Shown here: positions 9,511-17,910 of the stretch, piece after piece
Numbering within the stretch: position 1 is the first letter of the stretch
Layout of the letters: each line of letters begins with the position of its first letter
NCBI RefSeq assembly: GCF_900105965.1
Contig: NZ_FNTV01000001.1
Coordinates: 62,001-126,000 of the forward strand
DNA: 64,000 nt
DNA from: Arthrobacter alpinus
GTDB lineage: Bacteria; Actinomycetota; Actinomycetes; Actinomycetales; Micrococcaceae
Reading direction: 5' to 3'
Notes under the pieces: model-generated
Seen by the model: only the letters and a program-made list of their open reading frames with translations
Told to the model about the DNA's origin: nothing
Database searches by the model: none
Made by a program: the position numbers and the translations under genes

Positions 9511-9851
9511 ACTTTCACTTTCATTGCAGGTGCCCAGCCCGAAGGACGGCTCGGGAGGGGAATAAGCGTGGCGTGGGAGCCGGGCTAAAGCTCACAGGAG
9601 CTTCTTAGCAGAACTCAACCAACAAAACTAAATTATGTCACCCGCACCAAAAATATGGCTGATATGAACTTATGCGTGCTTGATTCGGTGCTTTGCCAAA
9701 GAAGATGCGATCATGCGCCACGGGGCGCCTGCCCTGACTGAACGCAGGTATGCAGTCCCGCACGACTGACGTGCCACTAATTGTGCAATTGAAAGTGACT
9801 GATAATGTGATTTGAATCACAAGACTTCGATGCGGCCAGGCGTTGCGGGCC
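9511..9851. other. 341-base gene-free region upstream of the ABC operon
   Basis: The exonuclease gene ends on one side and the binding protein starts on the other, both on the minus strand. I find no convincing gene. Contents: a perfect Crp/GlxR-type palindrome at 9806-9821, overlapping small inverted repeats around 9751-9772 (CAGTC-N6-GACTG and GCACG-N5-CGTGC), and an AT-rich stretch at 9625-9660 that probably holds the ABC operon promoter, although I cannot fix a good -35/-10 pair. Confidence 0.6.
9806..9821. promoter_or_regulatory. Crp/GlxR-type operator TGTGA-N6-TCACA
   Basis: The 16-base palindrome TGTGATTTGAATCACA matches exactly the Crp-family consensus TGTGA-N6-TCACA that GlxR uses in corynebacteria. 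It lies about 296 bases before the amino acid ABC operon and 30 bases after the exonuclease stop. In Corynebacterium glutamicum the gluABCD glutamate importer is under GlxR/cAMP control, so the ABC operon is the likely target. The long distance is unusual. Confidence 0.6.
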
Positions 9852-10538
9852 TTAGGGCAGGACCGGCCAGTCACCCTCAATAACAGCGGCGGGGTCCTTC
9901 ATACGGCGCAAATACTGTTGGAAGTCTGCAGCCTGCTCACGGGCCCACCCCACCTGCGCGGCATGCAGATCGTTCAGGTCTACCCGCAGCACGCTGTATT
10001 TGGCGGCTAGGGCGTCTGCCAGGCGAAGAGTGGCCTCGGCATCCGCGGCCGAGGTGTGGGCGTCGTCGAGCTTGATGCCATACTCCTCGCACAGCGCCAC
10101 GAGGGTGCGGCTTCCCTTGCGGAACTTGTCCACCTGCTTGTTGCAAATAAAAGGGTCGATCACCGGGGCGGCCGTGATCTGCGGCAGCTCGTGCCGGCGA
10201 GCCTCGTTGGCCAGAACGGTGAAGTCATAGCTGGCGTTGAAGGCGATCACGGGGATGTTGTTGGCGAACAAGGTGGCCAGGACGGCGCCTACCTCGGCCG
10301 TGACCTCATCGGCGGGCCGCCCGTTTTCGCGCGCATGCGCCGTGGAGACGCCGTGGATAGCCGAAGCTTCTTCCGGGATTTCAACGCCGGGATCGGCCAG
10401 CCACTCATAGCTTTCGGCAACGGCACCGGCATCATCAACCATCACGATCGACGCCGTGACGATCCGGGCCGTGCGCGGATCCTTGCCCGTTGTTTCCAGG
10501 TCAAATGCGGCACGGGGGTGCATGCTCCAGCTAGTCAT
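9852..10538 (-). CDS. DEDDh 3'-5' exonuclease (DNA polymerase III epsilon-like)
   Basis: The 228-residue protein is a single RNase T/DnaQ-type exonuclease domain. Exo I is FDLETTGKDP (D13, E15); Exo II is AFNASYDFTVL; Exo III is DDAHTSAADAEATL with the His and Asp of the DEDDh class. It lacks any polymerase-binding extension, so it is a stand-alone nuclease for proofreading, repair or RNA trimming rather than the replicative epsilon subunit with confidence. Divergent from the alkyltransferase-like gene, 77 bases apart. Confidence 0.88.
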   Translation of the reverse strand: MTSWSMHPRAAFDLETTGKDPRTARIVTASIVMVDDAGAVAESYEWLADPGVEIPEEASAIHGVSTAHARENGRPADEVTAEVGAVLATLFANNIPVIAFNASYDFTVLANEARRHELPQITAAPVIDPFICNKQVDKFRKGSRTLVALCEEYGIKLDDAHTSAADAEATLRLADALAAKYSVLRVDLNDLHAAQVGWAREQAADFQQYLRRMKDPAAVIEGDWPVLP

Positions 10539-10615
10539 TCCTCAACGCTACCTGCTGCCATGGACAAAGAAGTACCAGGAGCGTCCCGGACGCAATGGCC
10601 AACTACGCTTGAGGC

Positions 10616-11020
10616 ATGCGTGAGCAGTATCTTGAAGCGGTTTTGGCGGTGGCGGACTTGATTCCGCCTGCACGGGTTCTCTCCTACGGAGACATTGCGG
10701 CCTTGTTGGAGAGCGGCGGTCCCCGGCAGGTGGGTGCCGTCATGGCCGCCCAGGGGAGCACCGCGCCTTGGTGGCGGGTGATTCGGGCCGGCGGCCAGGC
10801 ACCCCAGGGGCACGAACGCCGGGCGCTGGAGCACTACCGCCAGGAGCAAACGGCACTGCGTGGGGATACGGCCGCCTCGTGGCGTGTGGATATGAAGGCT
10901 GCACGTTGGAATCCCACGGAAGCTGAATTTGACCTCATCGATGCAATTGCGGCCACGTTGCAGGAAGCGGACGACGCCGGATCCGAAATGTCAGTACCTC
11001 GTGATGGAATTCAGGCATGA
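10616..11020 (+). CDS. Alkyltransferase-like protein (ATL, MGMT fold without the active Cys)
   Basis: The 134-residue protein has the DNA-binding domain of O6-alkylguanine-DNA alkyltransferase: SYGDIAAL and GGPRQVGAVM with the arginine finger R37. The active-site PCHRV is replaced by PWWRVI, with Trp at position 52 where the alkyl-accepting Cys should be. It therefore should bind and flag O6-alkylguanine for excision repair, not reverse it. Its stop overlaps the adnA start by four bases, so it is coupled to the AdnAB motor nuclease. Confidence 0.88.
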   Translation: MREQYLEAVLAVADLIPPARVLSYGDIAALLESGGPRQVGAVMAAQGSTAPWWRVIRAGGQAPQGHERRALEHYRQEQTALRGDTAASWRVDMKAARWNPTEAEFDLIDAIAATLQEADDAGSEMSVPRDGIQA

Positions 11021-14000
11021 GCATGCAAGCAGATCAGCCGAATCCAGAGCAGTCAGCGCAGCGGGGCAGGTTTGCCGTGCCCAGGCTTTCGCTCGTGCCG
11101 CCGGCTGACAGTGTCAGGAGTGCCCCGCAGCTCAGTGCCGACCAGCAGCGTGTGGTGGATCTTGCACCCGGCTCGGGCCCCATGCTGGTCTGGGGTGCGC
11201 CGGGCACCGGCAAGTCAACGGTACTGATCGAAGCAACAGTCAAGCGAATGGACCACCACGGCATTGACCCGGCCGGTGCGCTCCTGCTGGCTCCGTCGCG
11301 TCTTGCTGCCGCACGGCTTCGTGATGGCTTCAGTGCGCGGCTTACAAGAAGCCTGAGCACCTCCCCGGCACGAACCTGGTCGTCCTACGCCTTTGACTTG
11401 TTGCGCCGGGCCAAGGTTGAGGGGCGCATGCCACACCTTGACGGACCGCCTCGGCTCATGAGCGGCCCGGAACAGGACCTGATCATCAGGGATCTGCTGG
11501 TGGGGCACCGGATGGGGTTGGGCACCGACCCGCAGTGGCCAGCCGAATTGGCCGACGCCGTTGAAACCAGAGGCTTCCGCCATGAAATCCGCCAGCTCTT
11601 TGACCGCGTCATTGAATACGGACTTGCTCCGGCGGAACTGGCCGAGCTGGGGGTGGCCAATCAGCGCCCTGATTGGGTTGCGGCAGGATCGCTGTACCAG
11701 GAATACCGGGACGTGGTGGACTGGGGAAAGTCCGGCTCCTTTGACCCGGCAGGCATCATCACGGCGGCCACAACACTTTTGCAGCTGGACCCGGAGTTTC
11801 TGGCGCAGGAACGCAACAGGCTGACCCTGATTGTTGTTGATGACATCCAGGAGGCCAATAAGTCGGTGCACGAGCTCCTTCGCCTGGTGGGTCGCGGCAA
11901 GGATGTCCTCGTGGCGGCCTCGCCGGACACCGTGGTGCAGGGATTCCGTGGCGCCCGCCCGGATCTTGTGGCGTCACTGGCGGACAGTTTATCCACGCAC
12001 GAGCGCCCCTTGCTTCAGTTTTCCTTGTCCACCTCGCACCGGATGGGCCAGCCCTTGGCTGCGGCGTGGCTAGGCGTTGCCGACCGGATCTTCCAGATCC
12101 GTGGCGGCCACAAGGCCAGGGAGCTTGCCTGGCCGGCAAGCCAAGGCGAGCTGGAGGCAACAGCCGGGGACCCGGCGTCGTCCGGCCACGACAACTCGTA
12201 TGTGAGTGCGCATGTGGTGGCATCCGAGGTGCACGAGCTGCGTTTGGTGGCCGAGCGCATCCTGCACCTGCAGCACCTGGGCGGCTATGGCCTGAATGAG
12301 ATGGCAGTGATTGTCCGTACCGGTTCCGCATTGGCCGCGTTGCAGCGGTATCTGAGCGCGCAGGGGATTGCCGTCAAGGTGCCCGTCGCAGAGAACCCAG
12401 TCCGCGATGAGGCCGCCGTGCGCCCCCTGCTTGAAGCCTTTGGCATTGCCCTGGCCCCGGAGAAGCTCGACGCCGAGGCTTGCGTTTCGCTGTTGACCTC
12501 CCGGTTGGGGCGCTCCACGGCGTTGCACCTGCGCCGTCTGCGCCAAGCGTTGCGCCAGCAGGAATTGCATGCAGGTGGCGGCCGGGCCAGCGACGAACTG
12601 CTCGTGGAAGCACTGTTGAAGCCCGAGAAGCTGGAACCACTCGGGTGGGAGGCCGCCAACGCACGCCGCATCGCGGCCATGCTGGGCGCGGGCCAGGCTG
12701 CCGTGGCCGAGCCCGGCGCCAATGCCGAGACCGTGTTGTGGGCGTTGTGGGATGCCTGCGACAGCTCCGGGACATGGGAGACGCAGGCGCTGCGCGGCGG
12801 GCCAACAGGTATTCGTGCAGACCGCGACCTCGATGCGGTTATGGCGTTGTTCCAGACTGCAGAGCGCTACGTTGACCAGCTGCCCGGCTCCAGCCCGCAA
12901 CAGTTCTTGGACTACCTGATGAGCCAGGAACTGCCCATGGACACTCTGGCGGCCCGCGCCCAACGAACGGATGCCGTGGAGATCTTGACCCCGGCCAGTG
13001 CGGCTGGCAGGGAGTGGCCAATCGTGATTGTGGCAGGCTTGCAGGAGGGTGTCTGGCCCAACACTCGTTTGCGTGGGGAGCTGCTGGGAAGCCAGCTGCT
13101 GGTGGACGTCTTGGAAAACGGGGCGCAGGCGGCCCGGCAGATTGAACCGGCCGCCAGGCTGCGTGACATCAGGTATGACGAGCTGCGCAGTTTCGCCGCC
13201 GCCATTTCCCGCGCCAGTAAGATCCTCATCCTCACGGCTGCCGCCGGGCACGATCTGCAGCCCTCGCAATTCCTTGACCTGGCCGCTCCATTCGTCCCCG
13301 TCACAGACTCTGGTGGTGAGTCCCAATATCCAGTTCGTCCCGTGGAGCAGGTTCCGCGCCCCATGACGCTGCGCTCTTTGGTGGCGGAGCTGCGGCAGGA
13401 ATCGGAAATGCATGCCGAACCCGAAGCGGCACGGATGCTTGCCGTATTGGCCGATCAACGCGTGCCCGGGGCCCATCCCGCCCAGTGGTGGGGCCTGCTG
13501 CCGTTGAGCACGGATGCAGCGATCGTGGCGCCGGGGGAGCCCGTGGTGGTCTCGCCGTCGAAAGTGGAAGAGGTGCTGAAATCTCCGCTGAACTGGTTCA
13601 TCAAGGCAGCCGGTGGCGAAGCAACCACCGATTTTGCCCGCAGCCTGGGCACACTTATCCACGGGATCGCCCAGGACATACCCAACGGCGCAGGGCACGA
13701 ATATCTGGCCGAGCTGGACAAGCGTTGGCCGTCCCTTGGGTTGCCCGAATCGTGGGAAACGGACGTTGATTACAAACGTGCCCAGGAGATGCTGGGCAAA
13801 CTGGCCCAATACGTGATCGATGCCAGGCAACAGGGGCGCACCCTGGTGGGCGTGGAGGAGAACTTCACGGTTGATCTCGGTCAGCTTCCCGAGAACGGCC
13901 ATGTGGTTCGCCTGCGGGGCCAGGTGGACAGGCTTGAGGCAGACGCCCAGGGAAACCTGATCGTCGTGGATATCAAGACCGGACGCACCAAGCCCACCAA

Positions 14001-14343
14001 GGAGCAGGTTGCCGAACACCCTCAGTTGGGCGCCTATCAGGTGGCAGTCAGTTCCGGCGGATTTGCGGAGCAGGCAGCCGCTGCAGGGCTGGCCGGCGCC
14101 GTTTCGGGCGGGGCCGCGCTGTTGCCGCTGGGGGACAACACCAAGACCGTGAAGACTCAGGATCAGGCAGCCATGGTTGCCGGCAGCGAGAACGACCCCA
14201 CGCGCAAGGTCATGGAGGCCGCCCTGCTCATGGCGCAGGCCGTTTTCCCAGCCCGTCACGGAGCCGACTGGTCTGAACGCAACGGCTGCCCGCTACCCAC
14301 CATCTGCCCGCTGTGCCCTGAAGGGAAACAAATCACCGAATGA
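11017..14343 (+). CDS. adnA: AdnA-type helicase/nuclease subunit
   Basis: This is one half of the actinobacterial AdnAB motor-nuclease that resects double-strand breaks. The 1108-residue protein has an N-terminal UvrD-like motor and a C-terminal RecB-type nuclease. Walker A is GAPGTGKST (about 60-68). Motif II reads VVDDIQ (D275-D276), with Asp in place of the usual Glu of DExQ, which fits AdnA being the weaker motor. Nuclease residues are D971, D985 and K987 (VVDIKTGR) and a Q-x3-Y (QLGAY). Three cysteines end the protein (CPLPTICPLC), but the matching first cysteine before the nuclease is Ser (VLKSPLNWF). Coupled by ATGA to adnB. Confidence 0.88.
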   Translation: MSMQADQPNPEQSAQRGRFAVPRLSLVPPADSVRSAPQLSADQQRVVDLAPGSGPMLVWGAPGTGKSTVLIEATVKRMDHHGIDPAGALLLAPSRLAAARLRDGFSARLTRSLSTSPARTWSSYAFDLLRRAKVEGRMPHLDGPPRLMSGPEQDLIIRDLLVGHRMGLGTDPQWPAELADAVETRGFRHEIRQLFDRVIEYGLAPAELAELGVANQRPDWVAAGSLYQEYRDVVDWGKSGSFDPAGIITAATTLLQLDPEFLAQERNRLTLIVVDDIQEANKSVHELLRLVGRGKDVLVAASPDTVVQGFRGARPDLVASLADSLSTHERPLLQFSLSTSHRMGQPLAAAWLGVADRIFQIRGGHKARELAWPASQGELEATAGDPASSGHDNSYVSAHVVASEVHELRLVAERILHLQHLGGYGLNEMAVIVRTGSALAALQRYLSAQGIAVKVPVAENPVRDEAAVRPLLEAFGIALAPEKLDAEACVSLLTSRLGRSTALHLRRLRQALRQQELHAGGGRASDELLVEALLKPEKLEPLGWEAANARRIAAMLGAGQAAVAEPGANAETVLWALWDACDSSGTWETQALRGGPTGIRADRDLDAVMALFQTAERYVDQLPGSSPQQFLDYLMSQELPMDTLAARAQRTDAVEILTPASAAGREWPIVIVAGLQEGVWPNTRLRGELLGSQLLVDVLENGAQAARQIEPAARLRDIRYDELRSFAAAISRASKILILTAAAGHDLQPSQFLDLAAPFVPVTDSGGESQYPVRPVEQVPRPMTLRSLVAELRQESEMHAEPEAARMLAVLADQRVPGAHPAQWWGLLPLSTDAAIVAPGEPVVVSPSKVEEVLKSPLNWFIKAAGGEATTDFARSLGTLIHGIAQDIPNGAGHEYLAELDKRWPSLGLPESWETDVDYKRAQEMLGKLAQYVIDARQQGRTLVGVEENFTVDLGQLPENGHVVRLRGQVDRLEADAQGNLIVVDIKTGRTKPTKEQVAEHPQLGAYQVAVSSGGFAEQAAAAGLAGAVSGGAALLPLGDNTKTVKTQDQAAMVAGSENDPTRKVMEAALLMAQAVFPARHGADWSERNGCPLPTICPLCPEGKQITE

Positions 14344-17300
14344 GTACTTCTGACCTCCAGGGCACCAACGCGCCGGTTGATTTTCAGGCGGGGGCGCCCG
14401 AGCGCGCAGTCCTGAGCCCCTATGAACTAGCCGAGCTGTTGGAACAGCGCCCGCCCACCGAGGAACAGGCAGCCATCATCTGCTCGCCCTTGGAACCCCT
14501 GCTGGTTATTGCCGGAGCCGGATCAGGCAAGACCACCACCATGGCTGACCGCGTGGTGTGGCTCGTTGCGAACGGCTTGGTGCGCCCCGAGGAAATCCTT
14601 GGTGTCACGTTTACGCGCAAGGCAGCCGGTGAACTCGCCTCGAGGATCCGCGGGCAGTTGGCAAAACTTGGCACCCTTGCCCGGTCGGGGCTGGTGGATC
14701 TGGCTCCCGCCGCGGCCGCCCGGGACGCTCTTGAACCCAAGGTGTCCACCTACCATTCCTACGCCAGCGGCATCGTCACGGACTATGGCCTGCGCCTGGG
14801 CATTGAACGCGACGCCGTGGTGATGGGGGCAGCAGACGCGTGGCAGCTTGCCAGTGATGTTGTGGAAGCCCACGACGGCGCTCACGATCACTTCACGGCC
14901 GCCAAATCCACGCTCATCCAATCCGTGATGGACCTCGCCGGCGAATGTGCCGAACACCTGCAAGATCCCGATCAGGTCATGTCCACCATCGAGTCTTATC
15001 TGGCCAGTTTTGAGGCGCTTCCCTACATTGCCGAAACTGCCAAGCCGCGCACGGCAACTGTCAACAAGCAGCTGGATGTATTGAGAACGCGCGCCTCCGT
15101 GGTGGGGTTGGTGCAGAAGTACGCCGAGGCCAAGCGCCGCCGGAATGTGCTGGACTACGGTGACCTGGTGGCGTTGGCCGCCCGGATCGCTCGCGACGTC
15201 CCGCACGCCGCCGAGATGGAGCGGCAACGATTCAAGGTGGTGCTCCTGGATGAATTCCAAGACACCTCCCACGCCCAGCTGCAGCTCTTCGCCCAGCTCT
15301 ACGGTGCCGGTCACCCCGTCACGGCCGTTGGTGATCCGCATCAATCCATCTACGGCTTCCGCGGAGCCTCGGCGGGCCAGCTCTTTAGGTTCCCGGAGAT
15401 TTTCCTCAAGCCCGACGGCGGGTACGCGCCAACAGCCGAGCTCACCATCGCGTGGCGGAACTCCGCTCATATTTTGGCTGCCGCGAATGTGATGTCGGCC
15501 GAGTTGACCGCGGCCCAATCCCGCAAGGCCAATGCCAAATTGGCTGCCGGGTTGACGGAGGCGCAGCGCGCAGCGGCAGGGCCTCGCGTGGTGGTTTCGC
15601 CGCTGCGCGAAAAACCCAACGCACCTGACGGCGAGGTACTGCTGGCCCGCTACGAAACAGAATTGGCTGAGGCCGAAGCCATCGCTGCCGAAATCCTGGA
15701 CCGCAAAGGCGATTTCACCCACCGCGGTGGCGCCCAGGGTGCCATGACAGTGGCGGTCTTGTGCCGGCGTCGCGCGCAATTTTCCCGGCTGCAGTCAGTC
15801 TTCGAGGCGCGCGGGATTCCCTATGAGATCGTGGGCCTGAGCGGGCTGCTGGGTACGCCGGAGATTGTTGATCTGGTGGCAACGCTGCGCGTTATTGCCG
15901 ATCCCGGGCGCTCGGATGCGTTGATGCGCCTGTTGACGGGAGCCAGGTGGCGCATTGGCCCTGCGGATCTGATGGCGTTTGCCGATTGGGCCCGGCATTT
16001 GGCACGTCGTCGCGCCTGGGCTGCCAAGAACAGGGTGGACTTTGACGCTGCCGCACTCCGGCGTGAAAACATGCCCGAGGAGATCTCTGTGGCTGCCGCG
16101 GATGCTGCTGTCGTTACGGCCGATCTCGTTGATGCCTCATCGCTCATTGAGGCGCTGGATTATTTGAGTCCCGACTACTGGCCCGAGGCATGCCGCCCGC
16201 TCAGCGATGTTGCCCGCGGCCGGCTCCTGGCATTGCGGGACGAGTTGCGGGTTCTGCGCACCTTTGTGGGGGAGGACCTGTCCAACCTGCTCGGGGTTGT
16301 CGAGAGGACCATGCTCCTGGACATCGAACTGGCCGCGAAACCCGGCTCCAGCATCCATCACGCCCGGCGACACCTTGATGCCTTCTCCGACGCTGCCGCC
16401 ACCTTCATGCAAGCTGCCCAACGCGTGGATCTGGACGCTTTCCTTGGCTGGCTGGAAACCGCCGAGTCAGAGGAAGGCGGGCTGGAGATGACGCCGGTTG
16501 AAAGCAACCCTGACGCCGTGGCCCTGCTGACAGTGCATGCATCCAAGGGGCTTGAGTGGGACGTGGTCTTTGTGCCCGGCATGAACGCCGGCGCGTTTCC
16601 CAGCGCCCGCGCTGACCGCTGGAGCACGGGTGCCAAATCGCTGCCCTGGCCCCTGCGCGGCGACAGCGACGACCTCCCTGTGTGGGATACCAACGTGCCG
16701 GATCTAAGGTCCTTGATGGAGAACGAGAAACTCTTTGCCGACGATGTCCTGCTCCACGCGGAGGAAGAGGAACGCCGCCTGGCTTACGTTGCCTTCACAC
16801 GGGCCCGGGACTTCCTCATGTGCTCCACCACGGTGTGGGGCAGTGGGAAGAAGCCGCTCGTGCCCTCACCATTCCTTGACGAGTTACTCCCACTGACCGA
16901 AGGCGCACGTCAGTCCGCCGCCCGCGGACAGTGGAATGATGATCCCGAGGACGACGCCGTCAACCCGGTCAGTGCCGGCGCCGAGAGTGCGATCTGGCCC
17001 TATGATCCGCTCAACGGTCCGGACATTGAAGGCCGGGCCGGCATTGCGGCAAGGACGGGTCGCCGGGACAACGCCGAACGCTCGGCCGCCGCGGTCCGGG
17101 CCTCCCTTGTAACCCGAACGGACGCTGGCGGGCTCGAGACCTTGGCGGGCTCGCCCGAATTCCTCACCCGGAACCCTCAGTGGGGCAAGGAAGCGTCCGT
17201 GCTGTTGGCCCAGGACCAGCTTGAATCCGATCAGTTGCGGGTGGAACTGCCCCCGCATATCTCCGCCTCGCGTTTGGTGGCGCTGGGGGAGGACCCCGAA

Positions 17301-17840
17301 AAGGTCACTCGTGCCATGCGGCGCCCCGTACCCACCAAGCCAGGGATGGCAGCCCGCAAGGGAACGGCCTTCCACGCTTGGATCGAGGACTTCTTCGCCA
17401 CCACGGGACAGCTCGACTTTGACGAGGAACCGGGCGCCGACTCCTACGTCGATGAGGCTTATGGGCTGGCCGATATGCAGGAAACGTTCAAAAACTCCGA
17501 ATGGTCTACCCGGGTTCCAGCCGATCTTGAGGTTCCCATTGAAACCAGGGTGGCGGACGTGGTGGTGCGCGGGCGCATCGACGCCGTGTTCCGTGATGCC
17601 GACGGCGTGTGGGATCTCATCGACTGGAAAACCGGCAGGGTGCCCACCAAAGCCCAGCTGGCGGTGCGCGGCGTCCAGCTGGCCGTTTACAGGTTGGCGT
17701 GGTCACGCCTGAAGGGTGTGTCCCTGGATCAGGTGCGAGCAGCGTTTTACTACGTGGGTCAGGACAAGCTGATCCGGCCCGTCGACTTGGCCGGTCAGGA
17801 AGAGCTCGAAGCGATCGTCACGAGCGCGTATACGGGGTGA
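14340..17840 (+). CDS. adnB: AdnB-type helicase/nuclease subunit
   Basis: This is the lead motor and second nuclease of AdnAB. The 1166-residue protein has Walker A GAGSGKTT (59-66), motif Ia TFTRKAAGELASRI, motif II LLDEFQDTS (D304, E305), motif III GDPHQSIYGFRGA and the C-terminal VAFTRARDFL motif VI. The nuclease has D1081 (GRIDAVF), D1095 and K1097 (LIDWKTGRVPTK) and a Q-x3-Y (QLAVY). Unlike adnA it keeps a canonical DEFQ motif. It starts inside the adnA stop and ends 71 bases before a convergent gene. Confidence 0.92.
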   Translation: MSTSDLQGTNAPVDFQAGAPERAVLSPYELAELLEQRPPTEEQAAIICSPLEPLLVIAGAGSGKTTTMADRVVWLVANGLVRPEEILGVTFTRKAAGELASRIRGQLAKLGTLARSGLVDLAPAAAARDALEPKVSTYHSYASGIVTDYGLRLGIERDAVVMGAADAWQLASDVVEAHDGAHDHFTAAKSTLIQSVMDLAGECAEHLQDPDQVMSTIESYLASFEALPYIAETAKPRTATVNKQLDVLRTRASVVGLVQKYAEAKRRRNVLDYGDLVALAARIARDVPHAAEMERQRFKVVLLDEFQDTSHAQLQLFAQLYGAGHPVTAVGDPHQSIYGFRGASAGQLFRFPEIFLKPDGGYAPTAELTIAWRNSAHILAAANVMSAELTAAQSRKANAKLAAGLTEAQRAAAGPRVVVSPLREKPNAPDGEVLLARYETELAEAEAIAAEILDRKGDFTHRGGAQGAMTVAVLCRRRAQFSRLQSVFEARGIPYEIVGLSGLLGTPEIVDLVATLRVIADPGRSDALMRLLTGARWRIGPADLMAFADWARHLARRRAWAAKNRVDFDAAALRRENMPEEISVAAADAAVVTADLVDASSLIEALDYLSPDYWPEACRPLSDVARGRLLALRDELRVLRTFVGEDLSNLLGVVERTMLLDIELAAKPGSSIHHARRHLDAFSDAAATFMQAAQRVDLDAFLGWLETAESEEGGLEMTPVESNPDAVALLTVHASKGLEWDVVFVPGMNAGAFPSARADRWSTGAKSLPWPLRGDSDDLPVWDTNVPDLRSLMENEKLFADDVLLHAEEEERRLAYVAFTRARDFLMCSTTVWGSGKKPLVPSPFLDELLPLTEGARQSAARGQWNDDPEDDAVNPVSAGAESAIWPYDPLNGPDIEGRAGIAARTGRRDNAERSAAAVRASLVTRTDAGGLETLAGSPEFLTRNPQWGKEASVLLAQDQLESDQLRVELPPHISASRLVALGEDPEKVTRAMRRPVPTKPGMAARKGTAFHAWIEDFFATTGQLDFDEEPGADSYVDEAYGLADMQETFKNSEWSTRVPADLEVPIETRVADVVVRGRIDAVFRDADGVWDLIDWKTGRVPTKAQLAVRGVQLAVYRLAWSRLKGVSLDQVRAAFYYVGQDKLIRPVDLAGQEELEAIVTSAYTG

Positions 17841-17850
17841 GAGAAATCAG

Positions 17851-17898
17851 CGGGGGCCAAGCCCCCGGTGGTCGAGCCTGTCGGGACCTTGCCACCGG
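17851..17898. terminator. Hairpin region between convergent adnB and phosphotransferase
   Basis: Two overlapping hairpins are possible: CGGGGGC-CAA-GCCCCCG at 17851-17867, and CCGGTGG/CCACCGG at 17865-17871 and 17892-17898. There is no T-run. The second encloses GGTCGAGCCTGTCGGGACC, itself an imperfect palindrome of a kind often seen between genes in this group (recollection, not checked). Confidence 0.45.
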
Positions 17899-17910
17899 CC
17901 AGCCGTCAGC

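Noticed and set aside
9638..9880. An 80-codon minus-strand frame in the gap upstream of the ABC operon
   Set aside because: It overlaps the end of the exonuclease gene, has no ribosome-binding site or recognisable domain, and covers the Crp box.
12070..14259. A 729-codon open frame on the minus strand, antisense to adnA
   Set aside because: Long antisense frames are common in high-GC genes; the translation is low-complexity with no domain, and the plus-strand gene has clear helicase and nuclease motifs.
17865..17898. GGTCGAGCCTGTCGGGACC as a mobile repeat unit
   Set aside because: Only one copy is visible in this window, so it cannot be called a repeat from here.
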